A stretch of DNA of 64,000 nt from Spongorhabdus nitratireducens (GCA_947387575.1 CANDOC010000011.1:152432-216431), one strand, 5' to 3'. Shown: positions 41,768-51,365, counted from the stretch's first letter. Program-made: numbers and translations. Notes: a model not told the origin generated them from the sequence alone.

Positions 41768-41945
41768 AGTTCTCTCCCTGAAACATTAAAGCCTTTCTGG
41801 CACCCCATCTTTTAAGAATATACGGTTATAACAAAACCGCTCCTTTCACTTGGCCCCTTTTCCCCCGGCTAATACCAGTGGTAGGCTTGTCCATGCCGTA
41901 ATAAAGCGCCTCTCAGCAGGCCAATAACAAAAAATGGAGTGAAGT

Positions 41946-43052
41946 ATGAAGCGTCGTCAGGTAATGACTGCACTCGGCCTGGGTGCAGCCGGAGCCGTAC
42001 TGGCCGGATGTAGCGGCGGACAGGAATCCGCACCCTCAACCCAATCCAGCGAACCCCAGCAAACCTTCCAGTGGAAACTGGTCACCTCATGGCCCAAGAA
42101 CTTCCCGGGGCTGGGCATGGCACCCGAGCGGTTTGCCGAAATGGTCCGCACCATGAGTAATGGCCGGCTGGATATCAAGATTTTCGCCGCCGGCGAACTC
42201 GTACCGGCACTGGAAGTATTTGATGCCGTATCCGCCGGTACTGCCGAGATGGGCCATGCCGCCGCCTATTACTGGAAAGGCAAAACCCCTGCAGCCCAGT
42301 TCTTTACTGCCGTACCTTTCGGGCTGAATGCTCAGGAAATCAGCAGCTGGATCAACTATGGCGGTGGTCAGGAGCTGTGGGACGAGGTCTACAAACCTTT
42401 CGGTGTCAAGGCCTTCCCCGGAGGTAATACCGGTGTTCAGATGGCAGGCTGGTTTAACAAGAAGATTGAATCACTGGATGACCTGAAAGGCCTGAAGATG
42501 CGTATTCCCGGCATGGGCGGGGAAGTACTGAAGCGACTTGGCGGTGTGCCCGTCAACGTACCGGGCGGTGAAATCTTCACCAACCTGCAAACCGGTGCGA
42601 TCGACGCGACCGAATGGGTTGGCCCCTATAACGATCTGGCCTTTGGCTTCTACAAAGTCGCTGAATATTACTACTACCCGGGCTGGCACGAGCCAGGCAG
42701 CCAGATGGAATTCAGCATCAATCTGGAAGCCTGGAATGCACTGCCAAAAGATCTGCAGCAGATTGTTGAAACCGCAACCCGCGCAATCAGTCTGGAGATG
42801 CTGGACGAATATACCGCTCGTAACAATGCAGCTTTGAAACAGCTGGTTGAAGAGCATGGTGTTAAAGTTCTGCCACTGCCGGATGACGTGCTGTCTGAAC
42901 TGCGAAAAGTAGCAGACGAAGTAACCAAGGAAGTGGCTGGAGGAAGTGAACTCGCTCAGCGGGTTATGGCTTCATTTGAAGCATTCCGGGACCAGTCTCA
43001 GGCTTATCACACAATTTCTGAACACGCTTATTACAAGGCTCGAAACCTCTAG
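41946..43052 (+). CDS. TRAP transporter substrate-binding protein (DctP type), orphan lipoprotein
   Basis: 368 aa. The N-terminus MKRRQVMTALGLGAAGAVLA then GC combines a twin-arginine start and a lipobox (LAGC). The receptor domain has WKLVTSWPKNFPGLGMAPER, AGELVPALEVFDAVSAGTAE, GGNTGVQMAGWFNKKIESLD with the following LKGLKMRIPGMGGEV, and GAIDATEWVGPYNDLAFGFY, the carboxylate-binding TRAP signature. TRAP receptors deliver organic acids to DctQ/DctM membrane subunits; none is in the window. It may serve a distant transporter or be a sensor. A palindrome at 43061-43088 follows. Confidence 0.88.
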   Translation: MKRRQVMTALGLGAAGAVLAGCSGGQESAPSTQSSEPQQTFQWKLVTSWPKNFPGLGMAPERFAEMVRTMSNGRLDIKIFAAGELVPALEVFDAVSAGTAEMGHAAAYYWKGKTPAAQFFTAVPFGLNAQEISSWINYGGGQELWDEVYKPFGVKAFPGGNTGVQMAGWFNKKIESLDDLKGLKMRIPGMGGEVLKRLGGVPVNVPGGEIFTNLQTGAIDATEWVGPYNDLAFGFYKVAEYYYYPGWHEPGSQMEFSINLEAWNALPKDLQQIVETATRAISLEMLDEYTARNNAALKQLVEEHGVKVLPLPDDVLSELRKVADEVTKEVAGGSELAQRVMASFEAFRDQSQAYHTISEHAYYKARNL

Positions 43053-43060
43053 CCTCATCC

Positions 43061-43088
43061 AACGGCTGATACTTAAGTATCAGCCGTT
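43061..43088. terminator. 28-bp perfect palindrome at the TRAP-murI convergence
   Basis: AACGGCTGATACTT and its exact complement AAGTATCAGCCGTT abut without a spacer. It overlaps the last codons of murI (stop at 43080) and follows the TRAP gene. It would fold a strong hairpin in either transcript and probably ends both. Confidence 0.75.
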
Positions 43089-43907
43089 TAGCCCCTCCAG
43101 CTCGAATCCCTGACGCTGCAGATAGTCAACCAGTCCGTTGACAGGTATATCGCCCGTAAAAACAGCTTTGTGTTCAGGTACAGAATTTACTGCTGGCTGT
43201 GAGATCAAACTGGAAACTCTGCGTGCAATCGCATCTCCGGAATCAACCCACTGAATATGTTGTGGTGCGACTGCAGCAAGCTCTTTCGAGAGTAGAGGGA
43301 AATGGGTGCAACCCAGAATAATCGTATCGGGCCCATTGTCCTTTTCAAAGTTATCCACAAAGGGGGCAATAACCTGCTCCAGAGCATCCGGGGCAACTAC
43401 CTTGCCCTGTAAATGATCTTCCGCCAGATGCACCAGCTCGCTACTACCCACCAGCGTTACTTCACAATCTGAAGCAAAGTCATCAATCAGCTGCCGGGTG
43501 TAGGCTCTTTCTACTGTTGCCGGGGTTGCCAGCAGTCCGATATGACGATTGCGACTGACCTGTGCTGCTGTTTTTATGGCCGGAACCACACCGACAACCG
43601 GGATATCCAGCTGGCTTCGAACATGCGGCAAGGCAACGGTGCTCGCGGTGTTACAGGCGACGACAGCCAGAGCCGGATCAAACCTTTCAACCAGTTTCAT
43701 CAGGCAGTTGCGAGTACGTTCAATGACAAAAGCTTCCGGGCGGGAGCCATAGGGAAAGCCGGCATTATCGGAGCAATAGATAACCGACAAGCCGGGTATA
43801 CGGGCTTGTATGGAGTTAAAGATGCTGAGCCCCCCCACACCGGAATCAAAAATCACAATGGGGTTCGCCGTTGCCGGGCTGATAGACGTATTATTCTGCG
43901 CCGCCAT
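43080..43907 (-). CDS. murI: Glutamate racemase
   Basis: 275 aa. FDSGVGGLSIFNSIQARIPG (~20-39) and VACNTASTVALPHVR carry the first catalytic Cys, and ILGCTHFPLLSKEL carries the second with its His. It interconverts L- and D-glutamate for peptidoglycan synthesis. The C-terminal extension VPEHKAVFTGDIPVNGLVDY is a little longer than in typical MurI. It stands alone, convergent with the TRAP receptor gene. Confidence 0.95.
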   Translation of the reverse strand: MAAQNNTSISPATANPIVIFDSGVGGLSIFNSIQARIPGLSVIYCSDNAGFPYGSRPEAFVIERTRNCLMKLVERFDPALAVVACNTASTVALPHVRSQLDIPVVGVVPAIKTAAQVSRNRHIGLLATPATVERAYTRQLIDDFASDCEVTLVGSSELVHLAEDHLQGKVVAPDALEQVIAPFVDNFEKDNGPDTIILGCTHFPLLSKELAAVAPQHIQWVDSGDAIARRVSSLISQPAVNSVPEHKAVFTGDIPVNGLVDYLQRQGFELEGLNG

Positions 43908-44050
43908 AATTGATTAGAACAGTACCTTTAAAAATGATTCCCGAGCGCGGAGCTTAGCGATTACATTTCAACTCGCCAATACGTAACGAGACTGAAGCAT
44001 ACATAGAAGCCCCACACTTTTTAGTCACACGTTATCAACGCGAGTCCCTG

Positions 44051-44437
44051 TTAATTATTCTCTGCAGACTGCTGACATTTGATGCAAAGCGGCGTTTCGG
44101 GACGAACCTGCAACCGGGCAAAGCCTATGGGATTATCACAGCTGCGGCAAAGGCCGTACTCATCGGGATCTTCCTCATACAGGCGCAATGCAGACAGCAC
44201 CTGCTTAAGTCTTTGCCGGGCCTGATGTTCATTGGCTTGAGCCATATTCTGTTGCTGTAAGGCATCAACCCGGGAAACACGTCCCAGTCGCTGCTGATCT
44301 AGCATAACAGTGTCTGCCGAAACGGCAGTTTGCGTCAGGGTATCTTCCAGTAAAGCCCTGAGATCTTCCAGCGCCTGAAGTAACAAATCCCGCTGAGCCT
44401 GATCAAGATTATTCATTATTATTTGCCCGACCTGCAT
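44051..44437 (-). CDS. TraR/DksA-family zinc-finger protein
   Basis: 128 aa starting MQVGQIIMNNLDQAQRDLLL at 44437, with AGGTGA five bases upstream; ATG 44416 is an alternative. A helical N-terminal part (LRALLEDTLTQTAVS, VDALQQQNMAQANEHQARQR) leads to a four-Cys finger, LCRSCDNPIGFARLQV and LCIKCQQ. It is shorter than DksA and lacks the Asp-x-Ala tip typical of DksA, so it belongs to the short relatives that modulate RNA polymerase or are uncharacterised. Confidence 0.85.
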   Translation of the reverse strand: MQVGQIIMNNLDQAQRDLLLQALEDLRALLEDTLTQTAVSADTVMLDQQRLGRVSRVDALQQQNMAQANEHQARQRLKQVLSALRLYEEDPDEYGLCRSCDNPIGFARLQVRPETPLCIKCQQSAENN

Positions 44438-44560
44438 TGCTCACCTGATAAGAACTATCGTACCTGTCATTTTTAAAACAAACAGCCCGGCCACTGCGAC
44501 AGACGTCATATTCTTACTTAACCTCAGAGCACAGATACAACAGGGTTAACGGTGATCATC

Positions 44561-44899
44561 ATGAAGTTTGGCTCACGCAGTCTACTCCTTCTGGCGATAC
44601 TGGCAGTTATGGTTTCTTCAGGCCTGGCGGCACGTGAAGGTCTGCGATTACAAGCAATGGTGACGGGTCAATTGGTGCAGATCCGGGTGCTCAATAGACA
44701 GGATACAAACGAGCCCATTCAATTCACGGTGTATGATGCCAACACACAGCGGAAGCTATGTACTCGTAGGGCTGATGCGAAGGGTCGTGCCAATTTTGTC
44801 TTCTCTCCTGCTGATAACAGCTTACTAATCAAAGCGCATGATACAGGCGACAGATCTGGAGTAATTTCAGTCATGCTGCGCCGGGGTGTTACGTCCTAG
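44561..44899 (+). CDS. Small exported hypothetical protein
   Basis: 112 aa from ATG 44561; a GTG at 44552 is also possible. The signal peptide (FGSRSLLLLAILAVMVSSGL, cleavage after AA) is followed by a compact beta-rich domain, REGLRLQAMVTGQLVQIRVL, FTVYDANTQRKLCTRRADAK and SVMLRRGV. One Cys is present. I recognise no family. It lies between the DksA-like gene and the ubiquinone hydroxylase. Confidence 0.6.
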   Translation: MKFGSRSLLLLAILAVMVSSGLAAREGLRLQAMVTGQLVQIRVLNRQDTNEPIQFTVYDANTQRKLCTRRADAKGRANFVFSPADNSLLIKAHDTGDRSGVISVMLRRGVTS

Positions 44900-44988
44900 T
44901 AATTGTCGTGATGACTATTGAACAGGCTGGTATGATGGCGCTTGAAAATACCCGGATCACTCCGGGATAAAACGGGAAGGTAAGGGAT

Positions 44989-46242
44989 ATGACGCCGGAT
45001 TATGATGTTCTGATTGTGGGTGCCGGCATGGTCGGCGCAGCCGTTGCATGTGCACTCGGACAGGCAGGGTTTAAAGTTGGAGTTGTTGACCACCAGCCTC
45101 CCGCCGAATTTCAGCCAGATGCTGCCCCTGACCTTCGCGTTTCGGCATTAAGCCCGGCTACAATCCGTGTTCTTGAACGTCTCGGTGCCTGGCAGCATAT
45201 TGAAGCCATGCGAGTCTGTCCTTACCGTCGCATGGCAGTATGGGAAAAACTGAATATTCCCCTGATTGGCAAGCACACCCGCTTTAACCGCACAATGTTC
45301 CAGGCCTCAGAGCTCAACGAGCCCCGACTGGGTTACATTGTTGAAAACAACATCGTTCAACTCGGGCTGCATGCTGCAATGAAAAGCAGCCAGGATGTAG
45401 AACTGATCTGCCCGGCCCGTATCACTACAATTCTGACTGGTAACAAACAGCCTCAATTACAACTTGATGATGGTCGAACACTCACCGCCCGGTTACTGGT
45501 GGGGGCCGATGGTGCTCAATCCCAGGTCAGAGATGCTGCCGGTATGGGCGTTGGTGCCTATGATTACGAACAGCAGGCTCTGGTTGCCACCGTTGAAATT
45601 GGCGGTGGACCGCTGGACATTACCTGGCAGGCCTTTACTTCAACCGGACCTCTGGCTTTATTGCCTCTGCCAGATGTTGACGGTCGCAGCTATGCATCTC
45701 TGGTCTGGTATAACCTGCCGGATGAAGTGCGCAAGCTGAAGTCCATGCATGAAGCCGTCTTCCTCAAAGCGGTACGGGAACATTTCCCATCAGAGCTGCC
45801 AGCGCTGAAAGCATTGCATGGCCGTGCTTCATTTCCTCTGACACGACGTCATGCCCATCAATATGTTAAACCGGGCGTTGCTCTGGTTGGGGATGCTGCC
45901 CACACCATCAACCCGCTGGCCGGACAGGGCGTTAATCTCGGGTTTATGGATGTTGCCTGGCTGGCCCAGACTTTATCCGAAGCGCGTGATCAGGGTGCAG
46001 ATTATGCTTCTGCCGACGTCCTGAAAGGTTATGAAAAGGCCCGTCGTTCAGATAACCGTAACATGATGCTGGTGATGGATGCGTTCTATCACCTATTCAG
46101 TAATGAAGTGACACCGTTAAAAGTCGCACGGAATATTGGTCTTGCTGTGGCCGGCCGTACCCGGGCTGGCCAGAAGCGCGTCATGCGCTATGCCATGGGA
46201 ATGGAAGGCAGATTACCCCTGCTGGCTCAGGCAACACGCTGA
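44989..46242 (+). CDS. UbiH/UbiF/VisC-family FAD-dependent ubiquinone hydroxylase
   Basis: 417 aa. FAD-binding VGAGMVGAAVACALGQAG at ~8-25, LLVGADGAQSQVRDAAGMG near 169-187, and LVGDAAHTINPLAGQGVNLG, the second FAD motif of this family. It hydroxylates the ubiquinone ring aerobically. I cannot decide between UbiF, UbiH and UbiI; the neighbourhood (UbiC and UbiA next) only says ubiquinone. It is 21 bp from the next gene and probably shares a transcript. Confidence 0.9.
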   Translation: MTPDYDVLIVGAGMVGAAVACALGQAGFKVGVVDHQPPAEFQPDAAPDLRVSALSPATIRVLERLGAWQHIEAMRVCPYRRMAVWEKLNIPLIGKHTRFNRTMFQASELNEPRLGYIVENNIVQLGLHAAMKSSQDVELICPARITTILTGNKQPQLQLDDGRTLTARLLVGADGAQSQVRDAAGMGVGAYDYEQQALVATVEIGGGPLDITWQAFTSTGPLALLPLPDVDGRSYASLVWYNLPDEVRKLKSMHEAVFLKAVREHFPSELPALKALHGRASFPLTRRHAHQYVKPGVALVGDAAHTINPLAGQGVNLGFMDVAWLAQTLSEARDQGADYASADVLKGYEKARRSDNRNMMLVMDAFYHLFSNEVTPLKVARNIGLAVAGRTRAGQKRVMRYAMGMEGRLPLLAQATR

Positions 46243-46266
46243 TCAATCAAAGCTCGAGATAATTTG

Positions 46267-46905
46267 GTGAATCAAACTCCTGTGACTGCGCTGGAAACAG
46301 ACCGGCGCGCCTATCATGTTTTTTCAGCCGGTCATGGTATCGAGCCGGACCGGCTTGATCGGCTTTATGCCCGCAATCGTCATGTCAGCCATGTCGGTTA
46401 CCGGGATATAACACCTGAAGACCTGCCAGGCGAGCTTCAGGACTGGCTGTTATATCCGGGCTCCCTGACCCGCAGATTACAGCGGGCATTTCCCGGTACC
46501 TTTGAAGTTAAAGTACTGCGACAGGAGTGGGATATTCCCACCTCATGGGAAAGCCGTTTTCTCGGCACAGCACCACGCCGGATTGCCAATATTCGGGAAG
46601 TGCTGTTGATCTGCAATAATCAGCCACGGGTTTATGCCCGTAGTGTCCTGCCCTGGTCCAGCCTGAATGGAGAGAACCGTAATCTGCTCTCTCTTGGCAG
46701 CAAGCCACTGGGGGAGTTTCTGTTTACCCGGGCCAATGTAAAGCGGGAATGTATTGAAGTTTCGCGATTGCCCGTTGCCGACCTGCATCCATGCCTGGAA
46801 CAGCACTACGCCAGGAATACTCAGGTTTGGGGAAGACACTCCAGATTCCGGCTGAACAGCAAGCCTCTTTCTGTCTATGAAGCTTTTCTGCCTGACCGGG
46901 TCTGA
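46267..46905 (+). CDS. ubiC: Chorismate lyase UbiC
   Basis: About 212 aa from GTG 46267 (the TTG at 46264 adds one residue). Identity comes from [59 protein letters not shown] and [20 protein letters not shown], matching the chorismate lyase fold. It removes pyruvate from chorismate to give 4-hydroxybenzoate, the ubiquinone ring precursor. It is longer than E. coli UbiC at the N-terminus. UbiA follows, which uses its product. Confidence 0.88.
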   Translation: MNQTPVTALETDRRAYHVFSAGHGIEPDRLDRLYARNRHVSHVGYRDITPEDLPGELQDWLLYPGSLTRRLQRAFPGTFEVKVLRQEWDIPTSWESRFLGTAPRRIANIREVLLICNNQPRVYARSVLPWSSLNGENRNLLSLGSKPLGEFLFTRANVKRECIEVSRLPVADLHPCLEQHYARNTQVWGRHSRFRLNSKPLSVYEAFLPDRV

Positions 46906-46991
46906 CTACCCTTCAAACAAAACGATCTCTCGAACAGGACAGCGGCCTGACGATACAGGATGTAATAACCGATGATACAAGTAGCAAGATC

Positions 46992-47885
46992 ATGAGTGCA
47001 GCGGACAAGCCGACATTACAGCAACCAGACTGGCAAACCCGGTTTCAGGACTTTGTTCAGTTAACCCGCCTGAATCGTCCAATCGGTATTCTGTTACTGC
47101 TATGGCCCACCTGGTGGGCACTGTGGCTGGCAGCTGAAGGTATGCCGGATGTATCCGTACTGCTGATTTTCACTGCTGGTGTAGTTCTGATGCGCAGTGC
47201 CGGTTGTGTGGTGAATGACTTCGCCGATCGTAATTTTGACGGACATGTTAAACGCACTGCACAGCGGCCAATGCCTTCCGGCCGGGTATCAACCCGGGAA
47301 GCACTGGTGTTGTTTACGGTTCTGGTAACCATCTCGTTTGTTCTGGTGCTGATGACCAACATGCTGACAATTATGTTGTCGGTTGGTGGTGTACTTCTGG
47401 CCAGCATCTATCCCTTTATGAAGCGGTATACCCACCTGCCGCAGGTTGTGCTGGGTGCGGCTTTTGGCTGGTCGATCCCCATGGCTTATGCGGCACAAAG
47501 CGGTGATTTACCCACTACGGCGTGGTTGCTGTTTATCGCCAACCTGCTCTGGACCGTCGCATATGACACTCAATACGCCATGGTAGATCGGGACGATGAT
47601 TTGAAAATCGGGATCAAGTCGACCGCCATCCTGTTTGGTGATCTTGATAACGTTATCAATTTATCACTGCAGGGACTGTTTCTGCTCTGCATGATAATGC
47701 TCGGCGTTCAGCTGGATAGCGGAGTTCCTTATTATCTTGGGCTGGCCACAGCTCTGGTTTTATTCATATATCAGTATCGCCTGACTCGTAACCGGGAGCG
47801 TATGCCCTGCTTCAAGGCCTTTCTGAACAATAACTGGGTTGGCTGTATTGTTTTCGCAGGTATTGCTCTCGACTTGATGATCTAG
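46992..47885 (+). CDS. ubiA: 4-hydroxybenzoate octaprenyltransferase UbiA
   Basis: A 297-aa integral membrane prenyltransferase. First Asp-rich motif in [21 protein letters not shown] (Asp-x-x-x-Asp core) and second in [20 protein letters not shown]. The N-terminal [20 protein letters not shown] is diagnostic. It attaches an octaprenyl-type chain to 4-hydroxybenzoate made by UbiC. Co-directional with ubiC, 86 bp apart. Confidence 0.95.
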   Translation: MSAADKPTLQQPDWQTRFQDFVQLTRLNRPIGILLLLWPTWWALWLAAEGMPDVSVLLIFTAGVVLMRSAGCVVNDFADRNFDGHVKRTAQRPMPSGRVSTREALVLFTVLVTISFVLVLMTNMLTIMLSVGGVLLASIYPFMKRYTHLPQVVLGAAFGWSIPMAYAAQSGDLPTTAWLLFIANLLWTVAYDTQYAMVDRDDDLKIGIKSTAILFGDLDNVINLSLQGLFLLCMIMLGVQLDSGVPYYLGLATALVLFIYQYRLTRNRERMPCFKAFLNNNWVGCIVFAGIALDLMI

Positions 47886-47911
47886 TGGTAAACCGCATCA
47901 GAGATAGGATT

Positions 47912-47929
47912 TTGTCATCAGCCTGTAAC
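47912..47929 (+). promoter_or_regulatory. Pho box upstream of phoB, overlapping a hairpin
   Basis: TTGTCAT, 4 bp, then CTGTAAC reads as the 7-4-7 repeat of a PhoB site (consensus CTGTCAT-4-CTGTCAT). A hairpin CAGCCTGT / ACAGGCTG (47919-47941) overlaps it and may be the end of the ubiA message. Autoregulation by PhoB is inferred. Confidence 0.6.
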
Positions 47930-47991
47930 AATGACAGGCTGTAATTCAGGACAATGCAAAAGCAAAGTTCGGATTGAGGAACAGAGTGCTC

Positions 47992-48681
47992 ATGGTCAGT
48001 AAAACTATACTAATTGTCGATGATGAGCCCCCCATAAGGGAAATGATCGTTGTAGCGCTGGAAATGGCCGGTTACAACTGCCTCGAAGCGGAAGATGCAC
48101 GACAGGCTCATGCCATCATCGTAGATAACAAACCGGATCTGGTGCTACTGGACTGGATGCTGCCCGGTACCAGTGGACTGGAGCTGGCTCGTCGACTCAA
48201 GCGTGAAGATGCCACCCGGGATGTGCCCATCATCATGCTGACAGCAAAAGGCGAAGAAGATAATAAAATCCAGGGACTGGAAACCGGTGCTGATGATTAC
48301 ATCACCAAGCCGTTTTCTCCCCGTGAGCTGGTTGCCCGTTTAAAAGCCGTTCTCCGTCGTACCGCAGGCATGGAAGATCAGGGACCTATTCGTATTGAAG
48401 GGCTAGAGCTGGATCCGGTCAGCCACCGCGTCACCATAAACGGCGATGCAGCCTCCATGGGCCCTACCGAGTATCGCCTGCTTCAGTTCTTTATGACTCA
48501 TCAGGAACGGGCATATACCCGTGGTCAGCTGCTGGACCATGTCTGGGGTGGTAATGTCTACGTCGAGGAACGTACGGTTGATGTACACATTCGTCGACTG
48601 CGCAAGGTACTTGGCAGCCCCTACGAAAATATGGTGCAGACTGTAAGAGGCACCGGTTACAGGTTTTCAACCAGAGCCTGA
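47992..48681 (+). CDS. phoB: Phosphate regulon response regulator PhoB
   Basis: 229 aa from ATG 47992 ([20 protein letters not shown]). Receiver domain with acidic pocket DDE and phospho-acceptor Asp in [11 protein letters not shown], plus [20 protein letters not shown] and [11 protein letters not shown]. The C-terminal winged helix carries [20 protein letters not shown] and [16 protein letters not shown]. It activates phosphate-starvation genes with the sensor PhoR encoded next. A Pho box upstream suggests autoregulation. Confidence 0.95.
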   Translation: MVSKTILIVDDEPPIREMIVVALEMAGYNCLEAEDARQAHAIIVDNKPDLVLLDWMLPGTSGLELARRLKREDATRDVPIIMLTAKGEEDNKIQGLETGADDYITKPFSPRELVARLKAVLRRTAGMEDQGPIRIEGLELDPVSHRVTINGDAASMGPTEYRLLQFFMTHQERAYTRGQLLDHVWGGNVYVEERTVDVHIRRLRKVLGSPYENMVQTVRGTGYRFSTRA

Positions 48682-48701
48682 ACCGAGTATCAGGCTCATC
48701 G

Positions 48702-48725
48702 GCCTTTCAGCAATGCCTGAAAGGC
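48702..48725 (+). terminator. Hairpin between phoB and phoR
   Basis: GCCTTTCAG and CTGAAAGGC pair over 9 bp around a 6-nt loop, 21 bp after phoB. No T-run follows, so read-through into phoR is probable. Confidence 0.5.
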
Positions 48726-48959
48726 TTAACACCCACCGGTAAGGCATTCTACCTGCTCGCTACAATTCTGAAGGGTAAATGCTTTCCTGATACACTGCAG
48801 AGAGCAAATGCAGTGTACCTGAATGGCCGACAGTCGCAGTTTAACACTGCTCCATTTTGTTGCGGGCATATACCACAACGCCCAAAATCGAAATAAAAAT
48901 GTCGCATATTTCAGCGATCATAGCGGCATTTCCATCATGAATAAAAACGGAGTTGCTCG

Positions 48960-50300
48960 GTGAAGCGGGACTGGAAATCAGAGCTGATTCAGCGGTTGAT
49001 ACTGCTGGTCGGGGGTTCTGCCTGTTTAGGCTGGCTGGTTGGCGAAATTGCCTGGGGGCTGGTTGCCGGATTATCTGTTTATCTGGGCTGGGTCCTGTGG
49101 CAAGCCTCACGGCTGGCAGGTTGGCTGGATGCCGAAGATGATGTCGAACCACCGGAGGCTCAGGGCTTCTGGGGTGAAGTCTTTGACTCTATTTATCGTC
49201 TGCAACGGCGTCATCACCGCTCAATGGACAAGCTGCAGGCTGTAATTGACCGGGTTAAAGACTCAACAGGCGCACTGAACAGCGGCATTATTATGCTCGA
49301 CCAGCAGGGTAACCTTGAATGGTGGAACCGTGCCGCAGCAAGATTACTGGGATTTCGACACGCTTATGATGTTGGCCAGGTGGTCACCAACCTCATCAGA
49401 GACCCCCGCTTTGTTGAATATTTCGAACAGCAAAAATATAAAGAGCCGCTTGAAATACCTTCTGCACTTAAAGAAGACTGCTATCTACAGTTCAGTATTA
49501 CGCTCTATGGCAAAGGTAGTCGTTTAATGCTGGTCAGCGATGTGACACGTTTGCATCAGCTGGAGAGTATGAGAAAAGACTTTGTGGCGAATGTTTCTCA
49601 TGAAATGAGAACACCACTGACGGTTATCACCGGCTATATCGAAACTATGTCCGATACCCTGCTGGATGAAGAGGAAAGTCCAAAGGTACGTATGTGGCGT
49701 CGTGCACTGGGACAGATGCAGGAACAGTCGACCCGAATGCAAAATCTGGTGTCAGATCTGCTGCTGCTTTCCAAACTGGAAACAGCCAACCAGATTGCCG
49801 AGCATGATGAAGTTCATTTACATCAGCTGTTGAATAATATTGCGACGGACGCCCAGGCACTCAGTGGTGAAGAGAACCATAACATTACCGTATCCTGTGA
49901 TCCGGATATCTGTCTTGCCGGTAGTGAGCATGAATTACGCAGTGCTTTCTCCAATCTTATTTTTAATGCTGTTCGATATACCCCGGCGGAAGGCCGTATC
50001 ACGATTAGCTGGCACGATGATCGGGATGGCGGACAGTTGATTGTCGAAGATACCGGTGAAGGTATTGAACCCCAGCATATTCCCCGGCTGACAGAGAGAT
50101 TTTACCGGGTAGATCGTAGCCGAAGCATTCGAACAGGAGGCACTGGTCTGGGACTGGCGATTGTGAAGTATGTAATGATTCGACACAGCGCCCGGCTGGG
50201 AATCAGCAGCCAGTTAGGCAAGGGAAGTCGTTTCAGCTGTCATTTTCCAACTTCACGATTGCTGCATTTGAAAAATTCCCGAGCCATTGCCCAGGCTTGA
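48960..50300 (+). CDS. phoR: Phosphate regulon sensor histidine kinase PhoR
   Basis: 446 aa from GTG 48960, with GGAG in good position. Two N-terminal hydrophobic helices (LILLVGGSACLGWLVGEIAW and GLVAGLSVYLGWVLWQASRL) are followed by a PAS domain (LDQQGNLEWWNRAAARLLGF). H-box VANVSHEMRTPLTVITGYIE, N-box FSNLIFNAVRYTP and G-boxes DTGEGIEPQHIPRLTERFYR and GTGLGLAIVKYVM complete it. It phosphorylates PhoB when phosphate is limiting. A 278-bp gap separates it from phoB. Confidence 0.95.
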   Translation: MKRDWKSELIQRLILLVGGSACLGWLVGEIAWGLVAGLSVYLGWVLWQASRLAGWLDAEDDVEPPEAQGFWGEVFDSIYRLQRRHHRSMDKLQAVIDRVKDSTGALNSGIIMLDQQGNLEWWNRAAARLLGFRHAYDVGQVVTNLIRDPRFVEYFEQQKYKEPLEIPSALKEDCYLQFSITLYGKGSRLMLVSDVTRLHQLESMRKDFVANVSHEMRTPLTVITGYIETMSDTLLDEEESPKVRMWRRALGQMQEQSTRMQNLVSDLLLLSKLETANQIAEHDEVHLHQLLNNIATDAQALSGEENHNITVSCDPDICLAGSEHELRSAFSNLIFNAVRYTPAEGRITISWHDDRDGGQLIVEDTGEGIEPQHIPRLTERFYRVDRSRSIRTGGTGLGLAIVKYVMIRHSARLGISSQLGKGSRFSCHFPTSRLLHLKNSRAIAQA

Positions 50301-50325
50301 TTATTATGTGATCACTGCATAAATA

Positions 50326-50360
50326 AACAAGGGGGATAAGCATTGCTTATCCCCCTTGTT
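50326..50360 (+). terminator. Strong terminator after phoR
   Basis: AACAAGGGGGATAAG and CTTATCCCCCTTGTT pair perfectly over 15 bp with a 5-nt loop (CATTG) and run into TTTTAAT. Located 25 bp past phoR. It may also serve the convergent H-NS-like gene. Confidence 0.9.
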
Positions 50361-50468
50361 TTAATAACAACCAGACTGGTATCAACAAGCTATTAAGCTT
50401 CCGATGTAAACAAGTCTGAATGTTACGTGTTATTAACTGTTAGCCAGTTAATAAGTGAGAATCTGATA

Positions 50469-50900
50469 TTACTCTTCAATCTCGGTAACAGCACACTCAA
50501 TACGCTTCTTGCCAGTGCGGTTCAGGTATTCCTGAAAGTCACGTGGCAGACGACCGGTGGTAGCACCTTCCCAGGAGTGGGTCTGGCCATCTTCAGTTTG
50601 GTATTCGAAGGTGTACTTCTGGATGTTACGCTTCTTGCGCTTGGTAGTTGCTTCAGCCAGAGTGCCCAGATCGTCCATGGAAACGCCCTGGGAAGCCATC
50701 AGTTCCTTGATCTTTTCGATGCTTTCCTGCTTTTCCTTGCGACGAGCTTCTTCTTCAGCAGAAACAGCTTTCTTTTCTTCCAGTACATCAGACATGCGCG
50801 CAATCATACGCTCCAGGTCTTCAGCGTGAACATCTTTAAACAGAGAACGAATACGGGTTTTACTGCTCAGACGATGAGTGATCTCTTCAAAAATATTCAT
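50469..50900 (-). CDS. H-NS-family nucleoid-associated protein
   Basis: 143 aa. A long charged coiled-coil N-terminal half (EDLERMIARMSDVLEEKKAV, EEARRKEKQESIEKIKELMA) mediates dimerisation. A C-terminal DNA-binding domain reads YTFEYQTEDGQTHSWEGATT then GRLPRDFQEYLNRTGKKRIE. The usual W-x-G-x-G-R-T/S-P loop of H-NS is present in altered form (SWEGATTGRLP). H-NS proteins silence A/T-rich, often foreign, DNA. Single gene with an A/T-rich upstream region. Confidence 0.82.
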   Translation of the reverse strand: MNIFEEITHRLSSKTRIRSLFKDVHAEDLERMIARMSDVLEEKKAVSAEEEARRKEKQESIEKIKELMASQGVSMDDLGTLAEATTKRKKRNIQKYTFEYQTEDGQTHSWEGATTGRLPRDFQEYLNRTGKKRIECAVTEIEE

Positions 50901-51182
50901 AACTTGGCTACCTGAATGGGTACTTTATTGATTTAAAGGTATGTATTTCTGGCAGACTGAAAACAGGGCGGGGGGGTAATTCCATTCCTTAATTTCAGCT
51001 ACTTGCGCCCTTTTATCATAGTGGCTGGTGTGGAGCATACCGGATATAGGGTTGTTTTAACAAGTTATAATTAACTGGTCAAATATCAGCGTTTTAAAAT
51101 TGATCCGTATTAATACAGAGGAACTCAGTTCAATATCTTCCACACCTTCAAGCAGGTTACTTCTGTTTTCGAATCACTTTCT

Positions 51183-51233
51183 ACAATACCCTTCTGAAAG
51201 ATACTCTGTGAATATCTTTCAGGAGGGTATTGT
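51183..51233. repeat. Long inverted repeat, 21-bp arms with 9-nt loop
   Basis: Arms at 51183-51203 and 51213-51233 are complementary at 20 of 21 positions; the one exception is a possible G-U pair. The loop reads CTCTGTGAA. No T-run follows in either direction, so it is not an ordinary terminator. It could be a small RNA, a MITE-like remnant or a protein-binding dyad. Confidence 0.8.
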
Positions 51234-51365
51234 CTGTCTTCTAATAAAATCATGCAATGATAAAAACTCAGTGAAAGCTATTTACTATCAATTGTGATCA
51301 TCAAACAAGGTGGGAGAAGACAACTGATTCATAAAGTAAAATATCTATTTAGAATCGTTACAAAA

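Noticed and set aside
51100-51297. 65-codon rightward reading frame in the H-NS/spoVR spacer
   Set aside because: It runs through the 21-bp-stem hairpin, starts without a ribosome-binding site and has no domain-like sequence.
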